Shown here in pieces: positions 30,216 through 39,054 of a DNA stretch of 64,000 nucleotides. The position numbers and the translations under genes were made by a program. The notes beneath the pieces are model-generated. The model was given only the letters and a program-made list of their open reading frames with translations, had not been told where the DNA came from and did no database searches. This DNA is from a bacterium (GTDB taxonomy: Bacteria; Bacillota; Bacilli; Lactobacillales; Streptococcaceae), in assembly GCA_905221215.1 (NCBI GenBank), contig CAJNCI010000001.1, positions 124,001 through 188,000 on the forward strand, read 5' to 3'. How positions within the stretch are numbered: position 1 is the stretch's first letter; each line of letters opens with the position of its first letter.

Positions 30216-30452
30216 TTATTTAGCAAGTTTAGCTGAAAGACGAGCTTTGTCGCGGCTTGCTTTGTTTTTGTGAATCAAACCTTTAGTTTCTGCTTTATCG
30301 ATAGCTGAGCTAGCAGCACGGAAAAGTTCTTCAGATGGGTTTGCTTCGAAAGCTTTGATAGCAGTACGCATAGCTGATTTTTGAGCTGAGTTCTTTTCGT
30401 TTTGTTTAACGTTCAATTCAGCGCGTTTGATAGCTGATTTAATGTTTGCCAA
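30216..30452 (-). CDS. rpsT: 30S ribosomal protein S20 (TTG start)
   Basis: 78 aa, beginning (M)[13 protein letters not shown], the conserved S20 N-terminus. The start is TTG at 30452: GGAGG lies 8 nt upstream of it. The in-frame ATG at 30467 overlaps that Shine-Dalgarno sequence and would add five unconserved residues. S20 is a helical, Lys/Ala-rich primary 16S rRNA-binding protein. Use of TTG fits the known poor initiation codons and autoregulation of S20 in other bacteria. Confidence 0.95.
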
Positions 30453-30519
30453 TGTTCTTACCTCCATATTTACTAACTATACCATTATATCTGAAAACTT
30501 ACGTTTTGACAAGGGAAAA

Positions 30520-31440
30520 TTACTTTTTTAAGTAAATTTCATCGATTTCATGGTTCTTTGTTTTATGAAGAATCACTTCTGCACGATTTCTGGTTGGTTC
30601 AATGTAATTTTGTAGATTTGTGAGATTGATACTGGTCCAGACTTGATGGGCAAAGGATTCCACTTCCCCAATCGGCATTTGAGTAAAACGATAATAGTAG
30701 CTATCGGGATCGTTTTGGGCTAGACTTAGCATTTTCAAGAAACGGTCCAGATACCAACTCTCGATATCATCCACTGCAGCATCAACATAGATGGAAAAGT
30801 CGAAGAAGTCAGTGATATAGAGACGTTCGTTTTGTGGATTTTGAAAGACATTGATTCCTTCAACAATCACAAAATCAGCAGCTCTGACGCTTTGCTTTTC
30901 CTCAGGAACGATGTCATAGACTTCATGAGAATAGACAGGAATATCTACATCTTGTCCATTTTTGATGTGGTCCAAGAAGTTGAGGAGTGCTTCCATATCA
31001 TAGCTTTCAGGAAATCCCTTGCGATTTAAAATCCCTTGTTCAATCAAGGTCTGGTTGGGATAGAGAAAGCCGTCAGTTGTTACTAACTCAACCGTAGCAT
31101 CTGTAAGCGTACGGGACAGTAGGATTTGCAGTAGTCGACTAGTTGTGGATTTTCCAACAGCAACACTCCCAGAAACCCCAATGATAAAAGGTTGAGATTT
31201 ACTTTCACGTTGGAGGAAAATTCCTTTTGAAAAGGCTAAATCATCCTTGGTACGCTTGTAAATCTGGATGAGATGGGCTAGGGGAAGATAGACATCGGTA
31301 ACATCTTGTAAACTAATCTGGTCATTAAAACTCTTGATGGATTCTAATTCCTCTTCAGTCAAAGGAGGTGTTGTCTTTCGATGTAAAGATTGCCAAGTTT
31401 GGCGACTGATTTTTTCAAAATGTAAAAATTCGTTGGTCAT
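30520..31440 (-). CDS. coaA: Pantothenate kinase, type I
   Basis: 306 aa from 31440 ([10 protein letters not shown]); the frame runs further upstream but those residues cover the promoter region. Walker [10 protein letters not shown], followed by [17 protein letters not shown] and the dimer/CoA inhibition regions, is typical of prokaryotic CoaA. It phosphorylates pantothenate, the first and feedback-controlled step of CoA synthesis. Expressed from the minus strand just upstream of rpsT in the same direction. Confidence 0.95.
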   Translation of the reverse strand: MTNEFLHFEKISRQTWQSLHRKTTPPLTEEELESIKSFNDQISLQDVTDVYLPLAHLIQIYKRTKDDLAFSKGIFLQRESKSQPFIIGVSGSVAVGKSTTSRLLQILLSRTLTDATVELVTTDGFLYPNQTLIEQGILNRKGFPESYDMEALLNFLDHIKNGQDVDIPVYSHEVYDIVPEEKQSVRAADFVIVEGINVFQNPQNERLYITDFFDFSIYVDAAVDDIESWYLDRFLKMLSLAQNDPDSYYYRFTQMPIGEVESFAHQVWTSINLTNLQNYIEPTRNRAEVILHKTKNHEIDEIYLKK

Positions 31441-31502
31441 TTGTTTTCCCCTAGATATTTTGTCTATCATACCATAAAAAGCTAAAAAAATAAAGCGGTT
31501 TC

Positions 31503-31531
31503 TTGAATGTAGTCGGTCAATATTATATAAT
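31503..31531 (+). promoter_or_regulatory. Promoter of the small membrane-protein gene
   Basis: -35 TTGAAT (31503-31508), 17-bp spacer, -10 TATAAT (31526-31531). It leaves a leader of about 100 nt. Confidence 0.65.
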
Positions 31532-31537
31532 AGATGT

Positions 31538-31640
31538 AGATAGAGGATGAACAATTTAGTGATGAAGTAGGAGCTACTTTCTCCTGACTTATAAGCTAAT
31601 AAAGGGGGCTTTGGGGTTCACAACTTATAGGAGGTGTGAC
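31538..31640 (+). promoter_or_regulatory. Candidate RBS-sequestering leader
   Basis: CTCCT (31581-31585) plus ATAAG (31591-31595) can pair with CTTAT (31624-31628) plus AGGAG (31629-31633), hiding the Shine-Dalgarno AGGAGG. An upstream AGGAG (31569-31573) can pair with the same CTCCT and would release it. The G-rich loop is AAAGGGGGCTTTGGGG. This is the layout of a translational switch; the ligand or signal is unknown and the fold was not computed. Confidence 0.45.
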
Positions 31641-32045
31641 ATGAAAATATTAAAAAGTTATATATTGGAACTCTGTTTTATTTTAAGTTTTGCCTTACCT
31701 TTTATAAAAGGAGCCAATGCGGATAATGGTAGACGCTTTGTGGAAATCTATTACGGTTTTACTTTTTTGATGGAACATGCCATTGTAACAGCTGTCTTTA
31801 TCTGTTCGCTCTTGATTGCTTTCTTCCTAAAAAAACGGTGGACGAAATGGCTTGCTGCTGGAAGTTATCTATTTTTGACTTTGTGGATTGCTACAGAAGG
31901 GTATCTCTTCCGTATGTCACTAGAAGATTTGGTACGACTTTGGACAAGTTTGAAAATTCTGACACAAACTTATCAGTTGGGCTTTTATCTAAACATCTTA
32001 TTGGGAATCCTGTTGATAATGAAGCATTTGAAGGTTAAGCAATAG
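31641..32045 (+). CDS. Small membrane protein, function unknown
   Basis: 134 aa from 31641, with AGGAGGTG upstream. Four hydrophobic segments (about 4-22, 44-62, 70-88 and 112-130) are separated by short loops; a KKRW motif follows the second. I do not recognise the family beyond a conserved hypothetical of Mitis-group streptococci in this position next to coaA. The long leader with possible RBS masking suggests conditional expression. A terminator lies downstream at 32150-32194. Confidence 0.75.
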   Translation: MKILKSYILELCFILSFALPFIKGANADNGRRFVEIYYGFTFLMEHAIVTAVFICSLLIAFFLKKRWTKWLAAGSYLFLTLWIATEGYLFRMSLEDLVRLWTSLKILTQTYQLGFYLNILLGILLIMKHLKVKQ

Positions 32046-32149
32046 TGATCAAAATGTGCCTGATGATAGACAATAAGTTTGTTATTTTATCCTGACTGTG
32101 ATACCTTATAGCCCCCAATGACTTGTCATTCGTTTATAAAAGTTGAAAG

Positions 32150-32194
32150 AGATTGAAGAAAAGGTTTTACTTACTAGCTTTCTTCAGTCTTTTT
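32150..32194 (+). terminator. Terminator downstream of the small membrane-protein gene
   Basis: AGATTGAAGAAA pairs (with a G-U) with TTTCTTCAGTCT, then a T run. Confidence 0.7.
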
Positions 32195-32206
32195 CATTTT
32201 GTCATC

Positions 32207-32229
32207 AATTTGTAAACGATTTACAATTT
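32207..32229 (+). promoter_or_regulatory. cre-like palindrome over the -35 region
   Basis: TTGTAAA-CGA-TTTACAA (32210-32226), extendable by two more pairs. It resembles a CcpA/LacI-family operator (TGTAAACGTTTACA) with one extra base. It covers the presumed -35 (TTACAA, 32221-32226) of the nucleoside operon. Confidence 0.55.
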
Positions 32230-32240
32230 GAGTCAAATTA

Positions 32241-32249
32241 TGGTAAAAT
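32241..32249 (+). promoter_or_regulatory. Extended -10 of the nucleoside operon, predicted leaderless
   Basis: TGGTAAAAT ends 6 nt before the methyltransferase ATG at 32256, and there is no ribosome-binding site. Confidence 0.6.
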
Positions 32250-32255
32250 AGTTTC

Positions 32256-32846
32256 ATGAGTAAAATGTATTATGCAGAAAATCCTGATGCTGCTCACGAC
32301 ATTCATGAGTTAAGAGTGGAATTGTTGGGAGAAAAAATGACCTTTTTGACGGATGCGGGTGTTTTTAGCAAGAAAATGGTTGACTTTGGCAGTCAACTCT
32401 TGCTCAAATGTCTAGAGGTCAACCAAGGAGAGACTGTCCTTGATGTAGGCTGTGGTTACGGGCCTTTGGGTTTGTCCTTGGCTAAGGCTTATGGAGTTCA
32501 GGCGACCATGGTCGATATCAATAATCGTGCCTTGAATTTGGCGCGACAAAATGCTGAACGAAATAAAGTAGAAGCGACGATTTTCCAGTCCAACATCTAT
32601 GAACAAGTTGAAGGGGAATTTGACCATGTCATTTCAAATCCCCCTATCCGTGCGGGTAAGCAAGTGGTTCATGAAATCATTGAGAAAAGCAAAGATTTCT
32701 TGGAAACTGGTGGGGATTTGACCATCGTTATCCAGAAAAAACAAGGGGCTCCAAGTGCCAAGTCCAAGATGGAAGAGGTGTTTGGCAATTGTGAAATCGT
32801 CAAAAAAGATAAGGGATACTATATCCTTAGAAGTGTGAAAGAATGA
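32256..32846 (+). CDS. Class I SAM-dependent methyltransferase, RsmC-like
   Basis: 196 aa. The SAM-binding motif I VLDVGCGYGPLG is followed by VDINNRALNLA, and the catalytic motif SNPPIRAGK (NPPI, usual NPPF/Y in N2-guanine methyltransferases) points to RsmC/YbxB-type rRNA or small-molecule methyltransferases. Its stop overlaps the pdp start by 4 nt. The ATG is 7 nt from the -10 box, so this operon appears to begin with a leaderless gene. Its place in the operon is conserved in streptococci from memory, but the functional link to nucleosides is unclear. Confidence 0.82.
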   Translation: MSKMYYAENPDAAHDIHELRVELLGEKMTFLTDAGVFSKKMVDFGSQLLLKCLEVNQGETVLDVGCGYGPLGLSLAKAYGVQATMVDINNRALNLARQNAERNKVEATIFQSNIYEQVEGEFDHVISNPPIRAGKQVVHEIIEKSKDFLETGGDLTIVIQKKQGAPSAKSKMEEVFGNCEIVKKDKGYYILRSVKE

Positions 32847-34120
32847 GAGCAGTTGATTTAATCCAAAAAAAACGAGACGGTCAAGAATTGACTTCGAGTG
32901 AAATTGAATGGTTAGTTGAAGGCTATGTGTCAGGAACGGTTCCTGATTATCAGATGTCTGCCTTTGCTATGGCTGTTTATTTCAAAGGAATGACGACACG
33001 AGAAATCTCAGATTTGACTATGAAGATGGTTAAGACTGGTCAAGAGTTTGACTTGTCTGCTATCGATGGGGTTAAGGTTGACAAGCATTCTACTGGTGGA
33101 GTTGGTGATAAGGTGACCTTGATTTTGGCTCCTCTTGTTGCTAGCTTTGGTGTACCTGTAGCCAAAATGAGTGGTCGTGGTCTTGGTCATACTGGGGGAA
33201 CAATTGATAAATTGGAGTCCATTAAGGGCTATCAAGTCGAGCGCAGTCAAGAAGATTTCATTCGTCAGGTGCAGGACATTGGAGTATCTGTCATTGGGCA
33301 ATCAGACCAGTTGGTTAAAGCAGACAAGCTTCTCTACGCCCTCCGTGATGTAACCGCAACTGTCGACACGATTCCTTTGATTGCGAGTTCGGTGATGAGC
33401 AAGAAAATCGCGTCAGGAGCGGATGCTATTTTGCTAGACGTGACTGTCGGTGAGGGTGCTTTCATGAAGACGGTTGATGAGGCGCGTGAATTAGCTCGAA
33501 CCATGGTGGAGCTTGGTAAGGCAGTTGGTAGAAAGACGGTAGCAGTGATTACGGATATGAGCCAGCCCTTGGGGCGAGCGATTGGAAACCGTCTGGAAAT
33601 CCTTGAAGCACTGGAGATTTTACAAGGACAAGGTCGTCAGGATATTACCCACTTTATTTGTGAGTTGGCTCAAATTATACTTGGTCTGACAAATGTAAAC
33701 AAGACAATTGAGGAAGTTCGCCAACATCTTGAAAATGGCCAAGCACTGGCTAAGTTTGAAGAGATGGTGCAAGCTCAAGGTGGGGATTTAGAAGACCTCT
33801 ATCGTCCAGTTAATGTGGCCCATGTGGTGGAAATCCCTGCCCAGGAAACAGGTGTCATTTCAGCTCTTCCAGCTATGGAATTTGGACTTTATGCCATGAG
33901 ACTGGGTGCTGGTCGTGCAGTCAAGACTGATGATTTGGACTATGAAACAGGAATTGTTTTTGAAAAGAAAGTTGGAGATTCCGTTCAAAAAGGAGAAATT
34001 GTTGCAAAAGTATACACAAATGGAAAAAATTCTCCTCAGCTAGTTACAGATTTTCAAAAATATGTTAAAATAAATGATAGGGTGCAAAGTTTACGAGAAA
34101 TTATAGAAATTATCTCATAA
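32843..34120 (+). CDS. pdp: Pyrimidine-nucleoside phosphorylase
   Basis: 425 aa, nucleoside phosphorylase family 3. The signature [16 protein letters not shown] is present, with [11 protein letters not shown] forming the phosphate site. The N-terminal helical domain ([20 protein letters not shown]) and a C-terminal barrel-like domain are present. It converts uridine, deoxyuridine and thymidine to base plus pentose 1-phosphate. Translationally coupled to the methyltransferase upstream; deoC follows after 19 nt. Confidence 0.96.
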   Translation: MRAVDLIQKKRDGQELTSSEIEWLVEGYVSGTVPDYQMSAFAMAVYFKGMTTREISDLTMKMVKTGQEFDLSAIDGVKVDKHSTGGVGDKVTLILAPLVASFGVPVAKMSGRGLGHTGGTIDKLESIKGYQVERSQEDFIRQVQDIGVSVIGQSDQLVKADKLLYALRDVTATVDTIPLIASSVMSKKIASGADAILLDVTVGEGAFMKTVDEARELARTMVELGKAVGRKTVAVITDMSQPLGRAIGNRLEILEALEILQGQGRQDITHFICELAQIILGLTNVNKTIEEVRQHLENGQALAKFEEMVQAQGGDLEDLYRPVNVAHVVEIPAQETGVISALPAMEFGLYAMRLGAGRAVKTDDLDYETGIVFEKKVGDSVQKGEIVAKVYTNGKNSPQLVTDFQKYVKINDRVQSLREIIEIIS

Positions 34121-34139
34121 ACGACAGGAGAATCCGTAT

Positions 34140-34802
34140 ATGAAATTAAATAAATATATCGATCATACGCTTTTGAAACAAGATGCAACAGAAAATCAAA
34201 TTGATTGTTTGTTGTCTGAGGCTAGAGAGTATGACTTTGCCAGCGTCTGTGTCAATCCGACCTGGGTTGAACATGCCAAAAAAGGGCTTGAAGGCTCTGA
34301 TGTCAAGGTCTGCACAGTAGTAGGTTTCCCCTTGGGAGCAACAACTTCAGCCGTGAAAGCATTTGAAACCAAAGAAGCGATTCAAAATGGCGCAGATGAG
34401 ATTGATATGGTGATCAATGTCGGTGCTCTCAAATCAGGAAATCTTGATTTGGTTGAGTCTGATATACGTGCAGTTGTGGAAACAAGTGGTGATAAGTTAG
34501 TGAAAGTTATTATTGAAGCTTGCCTTCTGACCGACCAAGAAAAAGTTGTGGCTTGTCAATTAACCCAGAAAGCGGGAGCTGACTTTGTCAAAACATCTAC
34601 TGGCTTTTCAACTGGCGGCGCTACGATAGCAGATGTTAAATTAATGCGTGAAACAGTTGGACCTGATATGGGTGTCAAGGCTGCTGGTGGAGCTCGTTCT
34701 TATGCAGATGCTCTTGCCTTTGTCAAAGCAGGTGCGACCCGTATCGGAACGTCAGCTGGTGTAGCCATTTTAAAAGGAGAACTGGCAGATGGCGACTACT
34801 GA
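34140..34802 (+). CDS. deoC: Deoxyribose-phosphate aldolase
   Basis: 220 aa TIM barrel. The Schiff-base lysine is K151 in FVKTSTGF; the phosphate site [12 protein letters not shown] and the N-terminal [11 protein letters not shown] are conserved. It splits deoxyribose 5-phosphate (from DeoB) into glyceraldehyde 3-phosphate and acetaldehyde. The end overlaps cdd by 14 nt. An AGGAG lies upstream. Confidence 0.97.
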   Translation: MKLNKYIDHTLLKQDATENQIDCLLSEAREYDFASVCVNPTWVEHAKKGLEGSDVKVCTVVGFPLGATTSAVKAFETKEAIQNGADEIDMVINVGALKSGNLDLVESDIRAVVETSGDKLVKVIIEACLLTDQEKVVACQLTQKAGADFVKTSTGFSTGGATIADVKLMRETVGPDMGVKAAGGARSYADALAFVKAGATRIGTSAGVAILKGELADGDY

Positions 34803-35178
34803 GTTGATTGAACTGGCAATTGAAACCAGCAAACATGCCTATGTCCCCTATTCTCACTTTCCTATCGGAGCAGTTTTAGTAGCCAAAGACGGAAGTGTTT
34901 ACACGGGAGTGAATATCGAAAATGCTAGCTATCCTTTGACCAACTGTGGAGAGCGTACAGCGATTTTTAAAGCAGTTTCCGAAGGCCAAAGAGAGTTTTC
35001 GGAATTGATTGTCTATGGACAGACTGAAAAGCCAATTTCACCGTGTGGTGCTTGTCGCCAAGTGATGGCTGAATTTTTTGAACAAGATCTAAAAGTGACT
35101 TTAGTCGCAAAAGATAAATCGACGGTCGAGATGACGGTCGGGGAGTTACTTCCATACTCTTTTACAGACTTAAACTAG
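34789..35178 (+). CDS. cdd: Cytidine deaminase
   Basis: 129 aa, homotetrameric type. Zinc ligands C53 (with catalytic E55 in NCGERTA), C86 and C89 (PCGAC) are intact; the first motif reads CGE rather than the usual CAE. It converts (deoxy)cytidine to (deoxy)uridine, feeding Pdp. It overlaps deoC, so the two are coupled. The 89-nt gap to pnrA includes short GC-rich inverted repeats (GGCAC...) of unclear role. Confidence 0.95.
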   Translation: MATTELIELAIETSKHAYVPYSHFPIGAVLVAKDGSVYTGVNIENASYPLTNCGERTAIFKAVSEGQREFSELIVYGQTEKPISPCGACRQVMAEFFEQDLKVTLVAKDKSTVEMTVGELLPYSFTDLN

Positions 35179-35267
35179 TCTGAGTCGCTCTTTGAGTGGC
35201 ACGGTCCTTGTGGCCAACCAATCCATACTTGCAACATCGTTGCACATCTTATTTAGGAGGTTCAGTA

Positions 35268-36323
35268 ATGAACAAGAAACAATGGCTAGGCCTTGGTCTA
35301 GTTGCAGTGGCAGCAGTTGGACTTGCTGCATGTGGTAACCGCTCTTCTCGTAACGCAGCTTCATCTTCTGATTTGAAGACAAAAGCAGCAATCGTCACTG
35401 ATACTGGTGGTGTCGATGATAAATCATTCAACCAATCAGCTTGGGAAGGTTTGCAGGCTTGGGGTAAAGAACACAATCTTGCAAAAGATAAAGGTTTCAC
35501 TTACTTCCAATCAACAAGTGAAGCTGACTACGCTAACAACTTGCAACAAGCGGCTGGAAGTTACAACCTAATCTTCGGTGTTGGTTTTGCCCTTCACAAT
35601 GCAGTTGAAGAAGCAGCAAAAGACCACTCTGACTTGAACTATGTCTTGATTGATGATGTGATTAAAGATCAAAAGAATAATGTTGTGAGCGTAACATTTG
35701 CTGATAATGAATCTGCTTACCTTGCAGGTGTGGCTGCAGCTAAAACAACTAAGACAAAACAAGTTGGTTTTGTAGGTGGCATTGAGTCAGAAGTTATCTC
35801 TCGTTTTGAAGCTGGTTTCAAGGCAGGTGTTGCCTCAGTAGATTCATCTATCAAAGTACAAGTTGACTATGCTGGTTCATTTGGTGATAATGCCAAAGGT
35901 AAAACAATTGCAGCAGCTCAATACGCAGCTGGTGCAGACGTTGTTTACCAAGTAGCTGGAGGTACAGGTGCTGGTGTCTTTGCAGAAGCTAAATCACTCA
36001 ACGAAAGCCGTCCTGAAAATGAAAAAGTTTGGGTTATCGGTGTTGACCGTGACCAAGAAGCAGAAGGTAAATACACTTCTAAAGATGGTAAAGAATCAAA
36101 CTTTGTTCTTGTATCTACTTTGAAACAAGTTGGTACAACTGTAAAAGATATTTCTAACAAGGCAGAAAAAGGTGAATTCCCTGGCGGTCAAGTGATCGTT
36201 TACTCATTGAAAGATAAAGGGGTTGACTTGGTAACAACTAACCTTTCTGAAGAAGGTAAAAAAGCTGTCGAAGATGCTAAAGCTAAAATCCTTGATGGAA
36301 GCGTAAAAGTTCCTGCAAAATAA
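35268..36323 (+). CDS. pnrA: Nucleoside-binding lipoprotein PnrA (BMP family)
   Basis: 351 aa from 35268, with AGGAGG upstream. The lipoprotein signal peptide ends at lipobox LAAC (Cys22). The BMP/Med fold begins AAIVTDTGGVDDKSFNQSAWEG. It is the extracellular purine/pyrimidine nucleoside receptor of the NupABC transporter and, in pneumococcus, a surface antigen. Codon use is that of a highly expressed gene. It is followed by several hairpins before nupA, consistent with higher expression of the binding protein. Confidence 0.95.
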   Translation: MNKKQWLGLGLVAVAAVGLAACGNRSSRNAASSSDLKTKAAIVTDTGGVDDKSFNQSAWEGLQAWGKEHNLAKDKGFTYFQSTSEADYANNLQQAAGSYNLIFGVGFALHNAVEEAAKDHSDLNYVLIDDVIKDQKNNVVSVTFADNESAYLAGVAAAKTTKTKQVGFVGGIESEVISRFEAGFKAGVASVDSSIKVQVDYAGSFGDNAKGKTIAAAQYAAGADVVYQVAGGTGAGVFAEAKSLNESRPENEKVWVIGVDRDQEAEGKYTSKDGKESNFVLVSTLKQVGTTVKDISNKAEKGEFPGGQVIVYSLKDKGVDLVTTNLSEEGKKAVEDAKAKILDGSVKVPAK

Positions 36324-36345
36324 TGGATGGAAGTTATTTCTTAGG

Positions 36346-36367
36346 AAGCGGCCATCGGCCGCTTTTT
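36346..36367 (+). terminator. Intra-operon terminator between pnrA and nupA
   Basis: AAGCGGCC / GGCCGCTT with loop ATC and five T. Two further hairpins follow: TGAGACAAA / TTTGTCTCA (36372-36396) and CTTGCTA / TAGCAAG ending in TTTT (36403-36431). Partial read-through would lower nupABC relative to pnrA. Confidence 0.75.
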
Positions 36368-36465
36368 AAGAGTTGAGACAAAGTCATTTTGTCTCAGTAA
36401 AGCTTGCTACTAGATAAACTAGCAAGTTTTATTGAAATAAAATAAGACTCTGAAAGGAAGAGCAC

Positions 36466-38001
36466 ATGGCACACGAAAATGTCATTGAGATGCGTGATAT
36501 TACCAAGGTGTTTGGTGAATTTGTTGCCAACGACAAAATCAACCTGCACCTACGAAAAGGCGAAATTCATGCACTTTTAGGAGAAAATGGGGCTGGAAAA
36601 TCCACGCTAATGAACATGTTAGCAGGGCTTCTTGAACCAACCAGTGGTGAAATCGCAGTCAACGGTCAAGTTGTTAACCTCGACTCGCCATCTAAAGCAG
36701 CTAGCTTGGGAATCGGAATGGTTCACCAGCACTTTATGTTGGTAGAGGCTTTCACAGTGGCTGAAAACATCATTTTAGGAAGTGAATTGACTAAAAATGG
36801 TGTGCTAGATATCGCTGGAGCTAGCAAAGAAATCAAGGCTCTTTCTGAACGTTATGGCTTAGCTGTTGACCCTTCTGCCAAGGTAGCAGACATCTCAGTT
36901 GGAGCCCAACAACGTGTAGAAATTTTAAAAACCCTTTATCGGGGGGCTGATATCCTTATCTTTGACGAACCAACGGCGGTTTTGACTCCGTCAGAAATTG
37001 ATGAGTTGATGGCTATTATGAAAAATCTTGTCAAAGAAGGAAAATCAATTATCTTGATTACCCACAAGTTGGATGAAATTCGCGCAGTTTCTGACCGTGT
37101 TACAGTTATCCGTCGTGGGAAATCAATTGAAACCGTCGAAATCGCAGGGGCTACCAATGCTGATTTGGCAGAAATGATGGTGGGACGTTCTGTTTCCTTT
37201 AAAACAGAGAAACAAGCCTCTCAACCCAAAGAAGTAGTCTTGTCAATTAAAGATTTGGTGGTCAATGAAAACCGCGGTGTCCCAGCTGTGAAAAATCTAT
37301 CCTTGGATGTTCGTGCGGGAGAGATTGTGGGGATTGCGGGGATTGATGGAAATGGTCAGTCTGAACTGATTCAAGCCATTACAGGTCTTCGCAAGGTTGA
37401 ATCTGGTAGTATTGAGCTAAAAGGAGATTCAATTGTAGGCTTGCACCCACGTCAGATTACAGAGTTGAGTGTTGGGCACGTTCCAGAAGACCGTCACCGT
37501 GATGGTTTGATTTTGGAAATGATGATTTCTGAAAATATTGCCCTTCAAACCTATTATAAAGAACCACATAGTAAAAATGGAATTTTGAACTATTCAAATA
37601 TTACTTCGTATGCTAAAAAGCTAATGGAAGAGTTTGATGTTCGTGCTGCCAGTGAGTTTGTTCCAGCAGCTGCACTTTCAGGAGGAAATCAACAAAAAGC
37701 AATTATTGCTCGTGAAATTGATCGAGATCCTGAACTCCTTATCGTCAGCCAGCCAACTCGTGGTTTGGATGTCGGTGCCATTGAATATATCCACAAACGC
37801 TTGATTGAAGAGCGTGATAACGGGAAGGCTGTCCTTGTTGTCAGCTTTGAACTAGATGAGATTTTAAACGTCTCAGACCGTATTGCCGTTATTCACGATG
37901 GTAAGATTCAAGGTATTGTATCACCAGAAACAACCAATAAACAAGAACTTGGTGTCTTGATGGCTGGTGGAAACTTGGGAAAGGAGAAGAGTGATGTCTA
38001 A
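36466..38001 (+). CDS. nupA: Nucleoside ABC transporter, duplicated ATP-binding protein
   Basis: 511 aa with two ABC domains, as in ribose/nucleoside importers. Domain 1 has Walker A GENGAGKST, signature ISVGAQQR and Walker B LIFDEPTAVL. Domain 2 has a degenerate Walker A GIDGNGQSE and signature LSGGNQQK, usual for this subfamily. GGAAG precedes the ATG. The end overlaps nupB by 8 nt. It energises uptake of nucleosides captured by PnrA. Confidence 0.92.
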   Translation: MAHENVIEMRDITKVFGEFVANDKINLHLRKGEIHALLGENGAGKSTLMNMLAGLLEPTSGEIAVNGQVVNLDSPSKAASLGIGMVHQHFMLVEAFTVAENIILGSELTKNGVLDIAGASKEIKALSERYGLAVDPSAKVADISVGAQQRVEILKTLYRGADILIFDEPTAVLTPSEIDELMAIMKNLVKEGKSIILITHKLDEIRAVSDRVTVIRRGKSIETVEIAGATNADLAEMMVGRSVSFKTEKQASQPKEVVLSIKDLVVNENRGVPAVKNLSLDVRAGEIVGIAGIDGNGQSELIQAITGLRKVESGSIELKGDSIVGLHPRQITELSVGHVPEDRHRDGLILEMMISENIALQTYYKEPHSKNGILNYSNITSYAKKLMEEFDVRAASEFVPAAALSGGNQQKAIIAREIDRDPELLIVSQPTRGLDVGAIEYIHKRLIEERDNGKAVLVVSFELDEILNVSDRIAVIHDGKIQGIVSPETTNKQELGVLMAGGNLGKEKSDV

Positions 38002-39052
38002 AAAATTACAACAAATTTCGGTTCCCTTGATTTCTGTCTTCCTAGGAATTTTACTCGGGGCCATTGTCATGTGGATCTTCGGCTATGATGCTATTTGGGG
38101 CTATGAAGAATTGTTCTATACAGCCTTTGGTAGTCTACGCGGGATTGGGGAAATCTTCCGTGCAATGGGGCCTTTGGTCTTGATTGGTCTTGGTTTTGCC
38201 GTTGCCAGTCGTGCTGGTTTCTTTAACGTCGGACTTCCTGGTCAGGCTTTGGCAGGTTGGATTCTTAGTGGTTGGTTTGCCTTGTCGCATCCAGATATGC
38301 CACGTCCTTTGATGATTCTAGCAACTATCGTGATTGCCTTGATTGCTGGTGGGATTGTCGGAGCGATTCCAGGTATCCTTAGAGCTTATCTAGGGACATC
38401 AGAGGTTATCGTAACCATCATGATGAACTACATTGTCTTGTATGTAGGAAATGCCTTTATCCATGCATTTCCTAAAGACTTCATGCAAAGTACAGATTCG
38501 ACGATTCGTGTTGGGGCTAATGCAACCTACCAGACACCTTGGTTAGCTGAGTTGACTGGTAATTCACGGATGAATATTGGTATTTTCTTTGCTCTTATTG
38601 CCGTTGCAGTCATTTGGTTTATGCTCAAGAAAACAACCCTTGGTTTTGAAATCCGTGCGGTTGGTCTTAATCCACATGCTTCAGAATATGCTGGTATTTC
38701 TGCAAAAAGAACGATTATCCTCTCGATGATTATTTCAGGTGCTTTGGCAGGTCTTGGTGGAGCTGTTGAAGGACTTGGAACCTTCCAGAACGTCTATGTT
38801 CAAGGTGCGTCATTAGCTGTCGGATTTAACGGAATGGCGGTTAGTCTGCTTGCGGCCAACTCACCAATTGGTATTCTCTTTGCAGCCTTCCTATTTGGTG
38901 TTCTCCAAGTTGGGGCTCCTGGTATGAATGCGGCACAGGTACCATCTGAGCTTGTCAGCATTGTAACAGCGTCTATTATCTTCTTTGTCAGTGTTCATTA
39001 TCTTATCGAACGCTTTGTCAAACCGAAAAAACAAGTTAAAGGAGGTAAGTAA
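37994..39052 (+). CDS. nupB: Nucleoside ABC transporter permease NupB
   Basis: 352 aa from 37994 (MSKKLQQIS), chosen because AAGGAGAAGAG lies just upstream within the nupA 3' end. About ten hydrophobic segments are present. It is of the BPD_transp_2 (RbsC/YufP) family, with the EAA-like loop GLNPHASEYAGI. It forms the membrane channel with NupC. The next gene begins 2 nt after its stop. Confidence 0.92.
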   Translation: MSKKLQQISVPLISVFLGILLGAIVMWIFGYDAIWGYEELFYTAFGSLRGIGEIFRAMGPLVLIGLGFAVASRAGFFNVGLPGQALAGWILSGWFALSHPDMPRPLMILATIVIALIAGGIVGAIPGILRAYLGTSEVIVTIMMNYIVLYVGNAFIHAFPKDFMQSTDSTIRVGANATYQTPWLAELTGNSRMNIGIFFALIAVAVIWFMLKKTTLGFEIRAVGLNPHASEYAGISAKRTIILSMIISGALAGLGGAVEGLGTFQNVYVQGASLAVGFNGMAVSLLAANSPIGILFAAFLFGVLQVGAPGMNAAQVPSELVSIVTASIIFFVSVHYLIERFVKPKKQVKGGK

Positions 39053-39054
39053 AG

